Origin: Barrientosiimonas humi | GTDB taxonomy: Bacteria; Actinomycetota; Actinomycetes; Actinomycetales; Dermatophilaceae | DNA: 64,000 nucleotides | Assembly: GCF_006716095.1 (NCBI RefSeq) | Contig: NZ_VFOK01000001.1 | Span: 620,001-684,000 of the forward strand | Direction: 5' to 3' | Shown here: positions 45,473 through 58,749 of the stretch, one piece after another | How positions within the stretch are numbered: position 1 is the first letter of the stretch | Layout: each line of letters starts with the position of its first letter | Notes under the pieces: generated by a model | Told to the model about the DNA's origin: nothing | The model's database searches: none | Seen by the model: only the letters and a program-made list of their open reading frames with translations | Program-made: the position numbers and the translations under genes

Positions 45473-48400
45473 GGCTTGGTGGTCTCGGCCGGCTTGGTCG
45501 TCTCGACCGGCTCGGCCTCCTCGGGGACGAACCACACGGTCGACAGCGGACCGAGCGTGACGCGGGCGGAGGCGGGCTGGCCCTGGTGCGGCTCGGCGAC
45601 GGCCTCGACCGCGCCGAGGTTGCCGGCGCCGCTGCCGCCGTACGCCTCGGCGTCGGTGTTGAGCACCTCCAGCCAGCGGCCCTGGTGCGGCATCCCGATG
45701 CGCAGGTCCTGACGCTGCGACCCGCTGAAGTTGCAGATCGCCACCACGCTCGGCCGGTCGGCGCCCTCGCCCTCGCCGTAGCGCACGAAGGCGTAGGTGT
45801 TGCCGGCCGCGTCGTCGGCGTCGAGCCACTGGAAGCCGTCGGGGACGTGGTCGTACTCCCACAGCGCCCGGTGCTCGCGGTAGATCCGGTTGAGGTCCTT
45901 GGTCAGTGCGTGCACGCCCCAGTGGGCCGGCTGGTCGAGCAGCCACCAGTCGAGGCTGCGCCCGTCGGCCCACTCGGCCTCCTGCGCGAACTCGGTGCCC
46001 ATGAACAACAGCTGCTTGCCGGGGTGGGACCACATGAAGCCCAGGTAGGCGCGCAGGTTGGCAAGCTGCTCCCACCGGTTGCCGGGCATCTTGCGCAGCA
46101 GCGAGCCCTTGCCGTGCACGACCTCGTCGTGGCTGATCGGCAGCACGAACTTCTCGCTGAAGGCGTACGTCAGCCCGAACGTCATCTTGTGGTGGTGGTA
46201 CTTGCGGTAGACCGGCTCCTTGGCGAGGTACTCCAGGGAGTCGTGCATCCAGCCCATGTTCCACTTCAGGCCGAAGCCCAGGCCGCCGTCGCTCGTCGGT
46301 GCGGTGACCCCCGGCCACGAGGTGGACTCCTCGGCGATCGTGACCACGCCGGGCACCCGCTTGTAGACCGTCGCGTTGGTCTCCTGCAGCAGCTGGACGG
46401 CCTCGAGGTTCTCCTTGCCGCCGAACTGGTTCGGCACCCACTGGCCGTGCCCGCGGGCGTAGTCGAGGTAGAGCATCGAGGCGACGCCGTCGATGCGCAG
46501 CCCGTCGACGTGGAACTCCTCGAGCCAGTAGACGGCGTTGGCGACCAGGAAGTTGCGCACCTGCGGCCGGCCGAAGTCGAAGATGAACGAGCCCCACTCG
46601 GGGTGCCAGCCGCGCCGCGGGTCGGGGTGCTCGTACAGCGGGGTGCCGTCGAAGCGGGCCAGCGCCCACTCGTCGGTGGCGAAGTGGCCGGGCACCCAGT
46701 CCAGGATCACGCCGATGCCGTTCTGGTGCAGCGTGTCGACGAGCTGCTTGAAGTCGTCGGGGCTGCCGAACCGGGCGTTCGGGGCGTAGTAGCTGGTGAC
46801 GTGGTAGCCCCAGCTCGGCGGGTAGGGGTGGTCCATGACCGGCATCAGCTCGACGTGGGTGAAACCCAGGTCCTTGACGTAGTTGACCAGGTGCTCGGCC
46901 AGGTCGAGGTAGCCGTGGTCCTGGCGCCAGCTGCCGAGGTGGACCTCGTAGGTGCTCATCGGCCCGTGGTGCGGGTTGTGCTCGACCCGTCGCCGCATCC
47001 ACTCCTCGTCGTCCCACTCGTGGGTCGAGTCGGTGACGACCGACGCCGTCTGCGGAGCCACCTGTGCGCGCCGCGCCATCGGGTCGGCCTTCGCGCGCCA
47101 CTCGCCGTCGGCGCTGAGGATGTTGAACTTGTACGCACTCCCCGGCTCGACGCCGGGCACGAACAGCTCCCAGACGCCCGAGCTGCCGAGCACCCGCATC
47201 GAGTGCCCGCCGCCGTCCCAGCGGTTGAAGTCGCCGACGACCTGCACCGCGCGGGCGTGCGGCGCCCACACCGCGAACGAGGTGCCGCGCACCTCGCCCA
47301 GCTCGCTGGGATAGGTGCGCACGCGGGCGCCCAGCACCTGCCACAGCTGTTCGTGCCGGCCCTCACCGATCAGGTGGATGTCGATCTCGCCGAGCGTCGG
47401 GAGGAAGCGGTAGGGGTCGTCGGCGACGTGCTCGACGCCGTCGTCGTACGTCGTCACCACCCGGTAGTCGGGCACCCCGTCGCCGGGCACCAGGCCCGAC
47501 CAGATGCCCTCGTAGTCGTGCTGCAGGTCGACCGTCTCGCCGTCGGCCAGGCGCAGCTGCACGCGGTCGGCGAGCGGGCGCAGCACGCGCACGGTCGCTC
47601 CGTTCTTGCTCGGGTGCGCCCCGAGGAGGGAGTGCGGCCCGCGGTGCAGCCCGCGCAGCAGAAGGTCGGCCTCGGCGTGGTCGAGCGGGGCCGGACCCGA
47701 GCCGTCGGCGCGGTCGCCGCCGGTGGTGGGCGCGGGCGCGGCTGCGGGGGCGGCGGCCCGACCGGGCAGGGGAGCCGCGAGGCGACCCTGGCCCCCGCCG
47801 CGTGCGAGGTAGACCGACGACGCGGTGGAACCGGTCCGCGCACCTGCGGTGGTCGGCGAATCTCCTTGCGGTCGTTCGGTGTTCATGTCATCTCCAGTCG
47901 ACTGTGCGGTGGCCAGACGGTCCACCGCAGCACGCGGGATCCCGACCCAGTCGGGCCGGTGGCGGGTCTCGTAGACGAGCTCGTAGAGCGCCTTGTCGAG
48001 CTCGTACGCCCGCAGCAGCGGGTCCTGCTCGCTCAGTCCGCCGTCGGCGGCGTACCCCTCGAGGAAGGCGGTGCGCGCGTCGCGCGCCCAGGCCGTGCGG
48101 TCCAGGCCGTCGGTCTGCTGGACCGACCCGGCGGCGTAGTCGAACGAGCGCAGCATGCCGGCCACGTCGCGCACGGCGGCGTCGGGCTCGGCCCGCTCGG
48201 CCAGCGGCCGCAGCGGCTCGCCCTCGAAGTCCAGCAGCACCCAGCCGAGGCCGGGGGCGTCGAGCACCTGCCCGAGGTGGTAGTCGCCGTGCACCCGCTG
48301 CAGCGGCGGCCAGTCGGCCGACTCCAGCCGCTGGAAGACCCGCTCGACGGCGTCGCGGTGCTCGGCCACGGACGGGTCGGCCGCGATCGCCTCCTCGAGC

Positions 48401-49344
48401 CGGGCGCGCATCCCGGCGATGGTGCCGGCGACGCGCTCGGCGTCGGCGTCGGCGGTCGGCTGCCCCGCGGCGAGCTGGGCGTGCACGTCGGCCGTCGCCT
48501 CGCCGAGCGCGCGCGCCTCACGGGTGAAGTCGCGGTTGTCGGTGGCCGCGCGCAGCGCCTCGCGCCAGGCGTCCTGCACCCCGGGGAGGAACTGCTGGGC
48601 CATCGCGAGGTCGCCGGTGTGGCGGGTCCCGGTGGCCTGGTCGGTCCAGCCGCCCTGCAGCCACCCGAGCATCCGCGGCACCCGCGTGCTGCCCGCGGCG
48701 GTGAGGCTGCCCTGCAGCTCCACGTCGGGGTTGCGCCCGTCGTGCAGCACCCGGAACACCTTGGTGATGACCTGCAGCTCCTGGCCGTCGAGGGTCACGT
48801 TGGCGATGAGCGAGGTGTTGGACTGCTCACCGGTCAGCACCCGCGCGCTGGTCACCGCCAGGTCGTGCTGGGTGCCGTCGCCGTGCCGCGGACGGGTGCC
48901 GAGCAGGCCGCTGCCCTTGCACGTCGCGGTGCTGGGGCGGGACTCGCCGGAGTCGGCGACGACCTGGCCCGCCTCGCTGCCGCCCTGCACGATCGCGCGC
49001 AGCAGCTCGGTGGCGTACACCGGGTCGTAGGCCGCGTCGTAGACGTAGCGGGTGCCGAGCACCGAGTGCTGCATCTCGCCGAGGAACGCGCGCTCGGGCG
49101 CGCTCTCCAGCGGCGCGCCGCGATAGCTGAGCGGCACCTGGTAGAGCACCGGCGAGGCCCCGGACTCGTCGAGCAGCAGCAGGGTCTCCAGGCCCACCTC
49201 GCCGTCGGGGTCGTCGAACCGGTACGCCGCCAGCTGGCGCAGCGCGGGCGTGCCGGTGCCGGCGTACCACCGACGGTCGGCGATCCAGCGGGAGACGATC
49301 GTCACCTTGTCGGGCTCGAGGGTGGCCCGGTGGATGGTCGCCAT
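45463..49344 (-). CDS. glgB: Maltokinase-1,4-alpha-glucan branching enzyme fusion
   Basis: One continuous frame of 1293 residues. Residues 1-486 are maltokinase (Mak/Pep2), with the phosphotransferase motif HGDYHLGQVL (351-360) and metal-binding LDFEGEP (371-377); it makes maltose-1-phosphate. Residues 487-1293 are GlgB, with two N-terminal CBM48-like parts, the nucleophile region HVDGLRIDGVASMLYLDY, the acid/base TIAEESTSW and ISHDEVVHG. At the junction a GGAG motif precedes an in-frame ATG (47886), so GlgB alone could also be made. No stop separates the domains. The C-terminus ends in a low-complexity ETTKPAETTKPVE tail against the repeat. It lies in an operon with treS and glgE. Confidence 0.93.
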   Translation of the reverse strand: MATIHRATLEPDKVTIVSRWIADRRWYAGTGTPALRQLAAYRFDDPDGEVGLETLLLLDESGASPVLYQVPLSYRGAPLESAPERAFLGEMQHSVLGTRYVYDAAYDPVYATELLRAIVQGGSEAGQVVADSGESRPSTATCKGSGLLGTRPRHGDGTQHDLAVTSARVLTGEQSNTSLIANVTLDGQELQVITKVFRVLHDGRNPDVELQGSLTAAGSTRVPRMLGWLQGGWTDQATGTRHTGDLAMAQQFLPGVQDAWREALRAATDNRDFTREARALGEATADVHAQLAAGQPTADADAERVAGTIAGMRARLEEAIAADPSVAEHRDAVERVFQRLESADWPPLQRVHGDYHLGQVLDAPGLGWVLLDFEGEPLRPLAERAEPDAAVRDVAGMLRSFDYAAGSVQQTDGLDRTAWARDARTAFLEGYAADGGLSEQDPLLRAYELDKALYELVYETRHRPDWVGIPRAAVDRLATAQSTGDDMNTERPQGDSPTTAGARTGSTASSVYLARGGGQGRLAAPLPGRAAAPAAAPAPTTGGDRADGSGPAPLDHAEADLLLRGLHRGPHSLLGAHPSKNGATVRVLRPLADRVQLRLADGETVDLQHDYEGIWSGLVPGDGVPDYRVVTTYDDGVEHVADDPYRFLPTLGEIDIHLIGEGRHEQLWQVLGARVRTYPSELGEVRGTSFAVWAPHARAVQVVGDFNRWDGGGHSMRVLGSSGVWELFVPGVEPGSAYKFNILSADGEWRAKADPMARRAQVAPQTASVVTDSTHEWDDEEWMRRRVEHNPHHGPMSTYEVHLGSWRQDHGYLDLAEHLVNYVKDLGFTHVELMPVMDHPYPPSWGYHVTSYYAPNARFGSPDDFKQLVDTLHQNGIGVILDWVPGHFATDEWALARFDGTPLYEHPDPRRGWHPEWGSFIFDFGRPQVRNFLVANAVYWLEEFHVDGLRIDGVASMLYLDYARGHGQWVPNQFGGKENLEAVQLLQETNATVYKRVPGVVTIAEESTSWPGVTAPTSDGGLGFGLKWNMGWMHDSLEYLAKEPVYRKYHHHKMTFGLTYAFSEKFVLPISHDEVVHGKGSLLRKMPGNRWEQLANLRAYLGFMWSHPGKQLLFMGTEFAQEAEWADGRSLDWWLLDQPAHWGVHALTKDLNRIYREHRALWEYDHVPDGFQWLDADDAAGNTYAFVRYGEGEGADRPSVVAICNFSGSQRQDLRIGMPHQGRWLEVLNTDAEAYGGSGAGNLGAVEAVAEPHQGQPASARVTLGPLSTVWFVPEEAEPVETTKPAETTKPVE

Positions 49345-49345
49345 G

Positions 49346-51064
<1,719 letters not shown>

Positions 51065-51067
51065 TGC

Positions 51068-53134
51068 TCAGAACCTCCTGACCTGGACGATGTGCACGGG
51101 TTCCTTCCCTGCCCCCAGCTCCACCCAGTTGTGCTGCCCCCAGCGCCACTCCGCGCCCGTGATCAGGTCGTGCGCGGTGAACGACTCGTCGGGCTGCAGC
51201 CCCAGCTCGGCCAGGTCGAGGTGGATCCAGGTCTGCCGCGTGCTGTGCGGGTCGCAACCGGCGACGACGACGATGACGTCCTCGGTCCCGTCGTCGAGCA
51301 CCCGCCGCTTGGAGAAGCACAGCACCGTCTCGTCGTCGGTCTCGTGGAAGCGCAGGTTGCGCATCCAGTCCAGGGCCGGGTGCTGGTGGCGAATCTCGTT
51401 GAGCCGCGTGAGGTACGGCGCGAGCGACTGCCCCTCGCGGGGACCGCCCGGCTCGTAGTCGGCCCAGCGGCGGTCCTTGAACTCGTACTTCTCGTTGTCG
51501 ATCTGCTCCTCGGCGCCCGGCCGCGCGACGTTCTCCATCAGCTCGTAGCCGGCGTAGATGCCGTACGTCGGCACCAGCGTCGCGGCCAGCGCCGCCCGCA
51601 TCTTCCAGGCCGTCGGGCCGCCGTACTGCATGAACGGGGTGAGGATGTCGTGCGTGGTCGGCCAGAACGAGGGCCGCATGTAGTACGACGCGTCGCCGGC
51701 GAGCTCCTCGCAGTACTCCCGCAGCTCGGCCGCCTCGTTGCGCCAGGCGTAGTAGGTGTAGCTCTGCTGGAAGCCGACCTTGGCCAGCGTGTGCATCATC
51801 GCCGGGCGGGTGAACGCCTCGGCCAGCCAGATCACGTCGGGGTAGGTCTGCGCCACGTCGGCGATCAGCCACTGCCAGAACTCGGTGGGCTTGGTGTGCG
51901 GGTTGTCGACCCGGATGATCCGCACCCCGTGCTCGAACCAGACCTCGAGCGCGTCGCGCACCGCGCGGTAGAGCCCGTCGGGGTCGTTGTCGAAGTTCAG
52001 CGGGTAGATGTCCTGATACTTCTTCGGCGGGTTCTCGGCGAAGGCGATCGTCCCGTCGGCGCGCGTGGTGAACCACTCGGGGTGCGTCTGCACCCACGGG
52101 TGGTCGGGCGCGCAGTTCAGCGCCAGGTCGAGCGCGACCTCCATGCCGAGCTCCTCGGCGCGCTCGCGGAAGGCCTCGAAGTCGGCCCAGCTGCCGAGCT
52201 CGGGGTGCACCGCCTCGTAGCCGCCCTCCTTGCTGCCGATGGCGTACGGCGAGCCGGGGTCGCCGGGCTCGGCGGTGAGGGTGTTGTTCTTGCCCTTGCG
52301 GTTGACCGCGCCGATCGGGTGGATCGGGGTCAGGTAGACCACGTCGAAGCCCATCGCCGCGATGCCGGGCAGCCGGTCGGCGGCGGTGCGCAGCGTTCCG
52401 GTCGTCCACTCGCCGGTCTGCTCGTCGCGGTGCGCCCCCTCGCTGCGGGGGAAGATCTCGTACCACGCGCCGGTGAGCGCGCGCTCTCGCTCGACGAGCC
52501 AGGCGTACGTCCGGCTCGCGCTCACGACGTCGCGCAGCGGGCGGCGCACGGTCAGGTCGCGCAGCTCCTGGCTGAGTCCGGCGCCGAGCCGCGCGTCGAC
52601 CGGCAGGTCGGTGTCGCGCAGGTCGCTCGTGGCGCCGGTGACCAGCGTGCGGTCGGCCGGCTCGAGGTCGAGCTCGGCAGCGAACCGCTCCAGCAGCCGG
52701 GCGCCCTCCTCGAGCATCAGCTCGGTGTCGACCCCGGCGGCCACCTTGATCGCGGCGTCGTGCGCCCACGTGCCGTAGGGGTCCGACCAGCCTTCGATGC
52801 GATAGCTCCACAGCCCCGTGCGGTCGGCCGCCACCTGCGCCTCCCACCGGTCGAGACCGGGGTTGGTGCAGGTCATCGGGACGTAGGTGACGGCTCCGTC
52901 GGGGTCGGTCACGACGACGCTGGCGTTGACCGCGTCGTGCCCCTCGCGGAAGACCGTGGCGCTCACCTCGAGCGGCTCGGCCACGACGCTCTTGGTGGGC
53001 AGCGCGCCCCCGTCGACGGCAGGACGGACGTCCTGGACGGGGATGCGACCGATCGGTCTGGGCTCGGGCGCGCCGGAGCGGGTCGTGGCGGTCGTGGCGG
53101 GCAGTCGGTACGAACGTTGCTGCTGCTCAGTCAC
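51068..53134 (-). CDS. glgE: Alpha-1,4-glucan:maltose-1-phosphate maltosyltransferase
   Basis: GH13_3 enzyme of 688 residues that extends alpha-glucans with maltosyl units from maltose-1-phosphate. The nucleophile D410 (RIIRVDNPHTKP) and acid/base E439 (WLAEAFTRP) are 29 residues apart, as in Mycobacterium GlgE (D418/E447). The N-terminal carbohydrate-binding-like domains begin RPIGRIPVQDV. The GTG at 53134 is preceded by a leaderless-type -10 (minus-strand TAGCGT). It heads glgE-treS-mak/glgB, a complete trehalose-to-glucan pathway. Confidence 0.95.
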   Translation of the reverse strand: MTEQQQRSYRLPATTATTRSGAPEPRPIGRIPVQDVRPAVDGGALPTKSVVAEPLEVSATVFREGHDAVNASVVVTDPDGAVTYVPMTCTNPGLDRWEAQVAADRTGLWSYRIEGWSDPYGTWAHDAAIKVAAGVDTELMLEEGARLLERFAAELDLEPADRTLVTGATSDLRDTDLPVDARLGAGLSQELRDLTVRRPLRDVVSASRTYAWLVERERALTGAWYEIFPRSEGAHRDEQTGEWTTGTLRTAADRLPGIAAMGFDVVYLTPIHPIGAVNRKGKNNTLTAEPGDPGSPYAIGSKEGGYEAVHPELGSWADFEAFRERAEELGMEVALDLALNCAPDHPWVQTHPEWFTTRADGTIAFAENPPKKYQDIYPLNFDNDPDGLYRAVRDALEVWFEHGVRIIRVDNPHTKPTEFWQWLIADVAQTYPDVIWLAEAFTRPAMMHTLAKVGFQQSYTYYAWRNEAAELREYCEELAGDASYYMRPSFWPTTHDILTPFMQYGGPTAWKMRAALAATLVPTYGIYAGYELMENVARPGAEEQIDNEKYEFKDRRWADYEPGGPREGQSLAPYLTRLNEIRHQHPALDWMRNLRFHETDDETVLCFSKRRVLDDGTEDVIVVVAGCDPHSTRQTWIHLDLAELGLQPDESFTAHDLITGAEWRWGQHNWVELGAGKEPVHIVQVRRF

Positions 53135-53141
53135 GTCGCCG

Positions 53142-53147
53142 ACGCTA
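53142..53147 (-). promoter_or_regulatory. Putative leaderless -10 of glgE
   Basis: ACGCTA on the plus strand reads TAGCGT on the minus strand, ending 7 bases before the glgE GTG. It would be the promoter of the glgE-treS-mak/glgB operon. Confidence 0.5.
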
Positions 53148-53262
53148 CTCGTTCCGGGCAGGGCACAGCACCCCGATCCCGCCGGTGGGTCCGGTGAGCT
53201 CGGGGGAGGTGCGGGGTGCGGATGCCTGGGGCGTCCCACCCGACCGCGTTGCTGACTGACCC

Positions 53263-53335
53263 CGACGGTTCTGACCCGCCCCCGCGTTCCTGACACACCT
53301 GCCTGCTGCAGCACACCGGTGTGTCAGAAACGTCG
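53263..53335. repeat. Nested inverted repeats upstream of glgE and gene 53398
   Basis: Two overlapping stems can form. One pairs CTGACACACC (53290-53299) with GGTGTGTCAG (53318-53327), perfect. The other pairs CGACGGTTCTGAC (53263-53275) with GTCAGAAACGTCG (53323-53335), one mismatch. The right arms overlap, so the stems exclude each other. The 263-base gap between glgE and the next gene holds nothing else I can recognise; this may be regulatory. Confidence 0.6.
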
Positions 53336-53385
53336 AATCGGGGTGTCGTCGGGGCGTTCTCGACGTACCGCTACGCGTGACCCGA

Positions 53386-53391
53386 CAGGAT
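53386..53391 (+). promoter_or_regulatory. Putative leaderless -10 (CAGGAT)
   Basis: CAGGAT ends 6 bases before the ATG at 53398. This supports that ATG over the longer GTG at 53377. Confidence 0.45.
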
Positions 53392-53397
53392 GCCGCC

Positions 53398-54246
53398 ATG
53401 CTGAGACTGCTCGAGGCGGCGCGCGCCCGTCCGTTCGGGCGACGCTGGCGCCGTTTCGCGCGGTGGCGTCACGAACGGGGGCAGCAGCCCGGTGCGGTTG
53501 GTTCAGTGCTGGGCACGCTGGACGAGGGGCCCAAGGACTGGCGCGACCGCGAGGTCGTCAAGCTCGTCGCCGTCGCGGTTCTCGCCATGCTGCTGGTCGC
53601 GGTGAGGTTCTCGACTCGGGACGCCTGGGCGTGGGTGGCCCTGCCGGCCGTCGTGGCTTTCCTCGCCTGGTGGGCGCTCGAGCTGGGTGTCGTCCGCCCG
53701 GACGCTCGGAGCGCGTGTTCGATCTGGGCGCTGATCGACGATCGGCTGGTGTCCGGTGGCGAGGTGCCCACGCCGGCCCCGGGCGTGGTCGTGCCCCAGC
53801 GCGCCATGCGGGCCGGCTGCTCGGAGCTGCTGCGATCGCGTGAGCGGGACGCGCCCGCCCAGCTGCGGCGCATCGAAGGCACGCGACTGACGTACGCCTT
53901 CACCGGAGTGATCGAGTGCTCGCGCCCACCGAGCGCGGCCGTGCTGAGCACCGCGCTGGCGACCTTCGTCGCGGTGCCGGACGAGGCGCGGCCGGCTCGC
54001 CTCCGCGACGGCACGGTCGCGTCGATCTCGCCACGCTTCCTCGCACCGGAGGTCGGTTCGGTCGCGGCGGGTCGGTGCACCTTCCGGCTGATGGCCGACG
54101 ACGAGCCCGGCGGTCTCGACCAGTCGGACGTCCGACGCGACTGGCGCGTCGTCGAGGTCGTGGACGATGCCGCCTCGGCGGCGCGGCGGGGGACGTGGGA
54201 GGTCCGGATCGAACCGGTCCACGTCATCGGTGAGCCGGATCGGTGA
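53398..54246 (+). CDS. Two-helix membrane protein of unknown function
   Basis: Protein of 282 residues from the ATG at 53398 (289 if the GTG at 53377 is used). A basic N-terminus (RRWRRFARWRHERGQQ) precedes two adjacent membrane helices (VVKLVAVAVLAMLLVAV and AWVALPAVVAFLAWWALELGVV, about residues 55-95). The remaining ~180 residues are soluble and resemble no family I know. It has Cys residues in ARSACSIW, RAGCSELL and VIECSRP. Codon use is slightly less extreme than the glycogen genes, with more varied wobble bases. It converges on glgP. Confidence 0.6.
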   Translation: MLRLLEAARARPFGRRWRRFARWRHERGQQPGAVGSVLGTLDEGPKDWRDREVVKLVAVAVLAMLLVAVRFSTRDAWAWVALPAVVAFLAWWALELGVVRPDARSACSIWALIDDRLVSGGEVPTPAPGVVVPQRAMRAGCSELLRSRERDAPAQLRRIEGTRLTYAFTGVIECSRPPSAAVLSTALATFVAVPDEARPARLRDGTVASISPRFLAPEVGSVAAGRCTFRLMADDEPGGLDQSDVRRDWRVVEVVDDAASAARRGTWEVRIEPVHVIGEPDR

Positions 54247-54295
54247 CCAACCGTGCGCTCAGCCGCACGCCTGCTCACCGATCCGACTCACCGAT
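54226..54295. terminator. Strong inverted repeat between convergent genes
   Basis: 21-base arms (54226-54246, ATCGGTGAGCCGGATCGGTGA read in two parts, and 54275-54295) pair with one mismatch. An inner hairpin pairs CGTGCG (54252-54257) with CGCACG (54264-54269). The left arm includes the stop codon of the plus-strand gene. The structure lies between two converging genes and is a good candidate bidirectional terminator. Confidence 0.8.
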
Positions 54296-54311
54296 CCCGG
54301 TGGCACGCCGC

Positions 54312-56852
<2,541 letters not shown>

Positions 56853-56925
56853 GGCGTACAGATTGCCGCACTGCCCGCCGCCGCGCGTAGTGCGACCGGT
56901 GATCAGGCCGTTCGTGTCGAGGACG

Positions 56926-56931
56926 TACGCT
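56926..56931 (+). promoter_or_regulatory. Putative leaderless -10 (TACGCT)
   Basis: TACGCT ends 8 bases before the GTG start at 56940, in the divergent gap from glgP. Confidence 0.4.
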
Positions 56932-56939
56932 TTCCTGCC

Positions 56940-57302
56940 GTGGTCCCCGTCCTCACCGGCGCCCTCGTGGCCAGCCTGCTGCTGCTCGCCGGGCTCGCCG
57001 CCCTCGCCACCGCGCGCGGGCGGGCGGTGGACAACCCCACCTTCTACGCCGCCGCGCTGGTCGAGCTGCTCCTCGTGGTGCAGGTCGTCGTCGGGATCGC
57101 GCTGCGCGACGACGCCCCGCACGGCCTCTCCACCGGCCTGTTCGTCGCCTACCTGCTCGGCATGGCCGTGGTGCCGCCGGCGGCGTTCTACTGGGCGCTG
57201 GCTGACCGCGAATCCCGTTGGGGCACAGGAGTTCTCGCGGTCGCGGCGCTCGGGCTCATGGTGATGGTCGGCCGCCTCCTGCAGATCTGGAACGGCCAGT
57301 GA
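56940..57302 (+). CDS. Conserved four-helix membrane protein
   Basis: Protein of 120 residues with about four hydrophobic segments (TGALVASLLLLAGLAALA, PTFYAAALVELLLVVQVVVGIAL, FVAYLLGMAVVPPAAFYWAL and GVLAVAALGLMVMVGRLLQIW). Only short loops join them; there are no obvious catalytic residues. The GTG at 56940 lies in a leaderless context opposite glgP. Its TGA overlaps the GTG of the next gene. Function unknown; a similar small protein precedes many actinobacterial glycogen genes in my recollection, which is weak evidence. Confidence 0.7.
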   Translation: MVPVLTGALVASLLLLAGLAALATARGRAVDNPTFYAAALVELLLVVQVVVGIALRDDAPHGLSTGLFVAYLLGMAVVPPAAFYWALADRESRWGTGVLAVAALGLMVMVGRLLQIWNGQ

Positions 57303-57724
57303 GCGGCGACGGCCGCGTCGAGCGGCGCAGCACCAGCAGCGGCCCGGGCCGCGTGCTCGTCGCGGTCTACGCGTTGTTCGCGCTCGCGGCCACCGGCCGG
57401 TCGGTGCTGCAGATCACCGAGTACTTCGACCGCGCGCCCGCGGCCTACCTGCTCTCGGCGCTCGCAGCGTTCATCTACGTCGTGGCGACGGTCGCGCTCG
57501 CGCGCGGGGATCGTACGTCCGCGCGCGTGGCGCGCATCACCATCGCGATCGAGCTGGTGGGCGTGCTGGGGGTCGGGCTGTGGTCGTACGTCCAGCCCAG
57601 CGCCTTCCCCGACAAGACGGTGTGGTCGCACTTCGGCCAGGGCTACGGCTTCGTGCCGCTGCTCCTGCCGCTCGTCGGCCTGTGGTGGCTGCGCCGCACC
57701 GGCAACCTCACGCCGGCCGACTAG
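57299..57724 (+). CDS. Conserved small membrane protein
   Basis: Protein of 141 residues with about four hydrophobic segments, starting GRVLVAVYALFALAATGRSVLQI and including YLLSALAAFIYVVATVALA, RITIAIELVGVLGVGLWSYV and FVPLLLPLVGLWWLRR. A conserved-looking loop YVQPSAFPDKTVWSHFGQGYGF sits before the last helix. The GTG overlaps the previous stop by four bases, so the two membrane proteins are probably made together. No function is known to me. Confidence 0.72.
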   Translation: MSGDGRVERRSTSSGPGRVLVAVYALFALAATGRSVLQITEYFDRAPAAYLLSALAAFIYVVATVALARGDRTSARVARITIAIELVGVLGVGLWSYVQPSAFPDKTVWSHFGQGYGFVPLLLPLVGLWWLRRTGNLTPAD

Positions 57725-57772
57725 TTGCGGACGGACGTGCGAGGCTGGGGCCACTCGACGAGGGAGGCACCC

Positions 57773-58735
57773 ATGAGCACGTTCCGTTGGCCCGAGCTGC
57801 GGGTCGAGGACTGGGAGGACACGCGCGACACCCTGCACCTGTGGATGCAGATCCTCGGCAAGGTGCAGCTGGTCTCGACCTCGCTGGTGAACCACTGGTG
57901 GAACGTCTCGTTCGAGGTGAGTGCGCGCGGGCTGCGCACCCACCTGATGCGCGGGCCGGAGGCCGAGGTCGACGGTGAGTTCGACTTCGTCGACCACCGG
58001 CTGGTGCTGCGCAGCACCAACGGCGAGCAGCGCGAGATCGCGCTGGAGCCGAAGACGGTCGCCGCGTTCTGGCAGGAGGTGCAGGAGGCGCTGCCGCAGC
58101 TCGGCGCGGAGTGCTCGATCGACGCGCGTCCCAACGAGCTGGCGACGGCGATCCCGTTCGCCGAGGACACCGAGCACAAGTCGTACGACGCTGCCTCCGC
58201 GAACGCCTTCTGGCGCCAGCTGGTCAGCGCCGAGAACGTCTTCAGCGCCTGGCGCGCGGGCTTCGCGGGCAAGGACAGTCCGGTCCAGGTCTTCTGGGGC
58301 TCGATGGACCTGGCCTGCGCGCGGTTCTCCGGGCGGCCGGCGCCCAAGCACACCGGGAGCGTGCCGAACTGCCCGCCGTGGGTGATGCAGGAGGCCGAGT
58401 CGCGCGAGAACTCCGCGGCCGGCTTCTGGCCCGGCGGCTCCAGCGAGGGCACGTTCTACGCGTACGTCTATCCCGAGCCCGACGGCTACCGCGACGGCGA
58501 CCTGTCGCCCGCCACGTTCGACACCGAGCTGGGGGAGTGGGTGCTGCCCTACGAGACGGTCCGCACGAGCGACGACCCCGACCAGACGCTCATGGACTTC
58601 CTCGACCGCACCTACGCCAAGGCCGCCGACCTCGCCGGCTGGGACCGCAAGCTGCTCGAGGTCGACCCGCACCGCCTGGACCGTTACCTCTACCCCCGCG
58701 GCGAGAAGCACTGGCCGCGCAGCGCGAAGAGCTAG
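57773..58735 (+). CDS. DUF5996 family protein
   Basis: Soluble protein of 320 residues. The opening FRWPELRVEDWEDTRDTLHLWMQILGKVQLV and the repeated Trp/His-rich pattern (NHWWNVSFEVSARGL, FWGSMDLACARFSGRPAPKH) agree with the DUF5996 family as I recall it. No cofactor motif is seen. The ATG at 57773 follows GGGAGG. An upstream GTG would add 16 residues. The biochemical role is unknown. Confidence 0.75.
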   Translation: MSTFRWPELRVEDWEDTRDTLHLWMQILGKVQLVSTSLVNHWWNVSFEVSARGLRTHLMRGPEAEVDGEFDFVDHRLVLRSTNGEQREIALEPKTVAAFWQEVQEALPQLGAECSIDARPNELATAIPFAEDTEHKSYDAASANAFWRQLVSAENVFSAWRAGFAGKDSPVQVFWGSMDLACARFSGRPAPKHTGSVPNCPPWVMQEAESRENSAAGFWPGGSSEGTFYAYVYPEPDGYRDGDLSPATFDTELGEWVLPYETVRTSDDPDQTLMDFLDRTYAKAADLAGWDRKLLEVDPHRLDRYLYPRGEKHWPRSAKS

Positions 58736-58749
58736 CAGGCGCAACGGTT

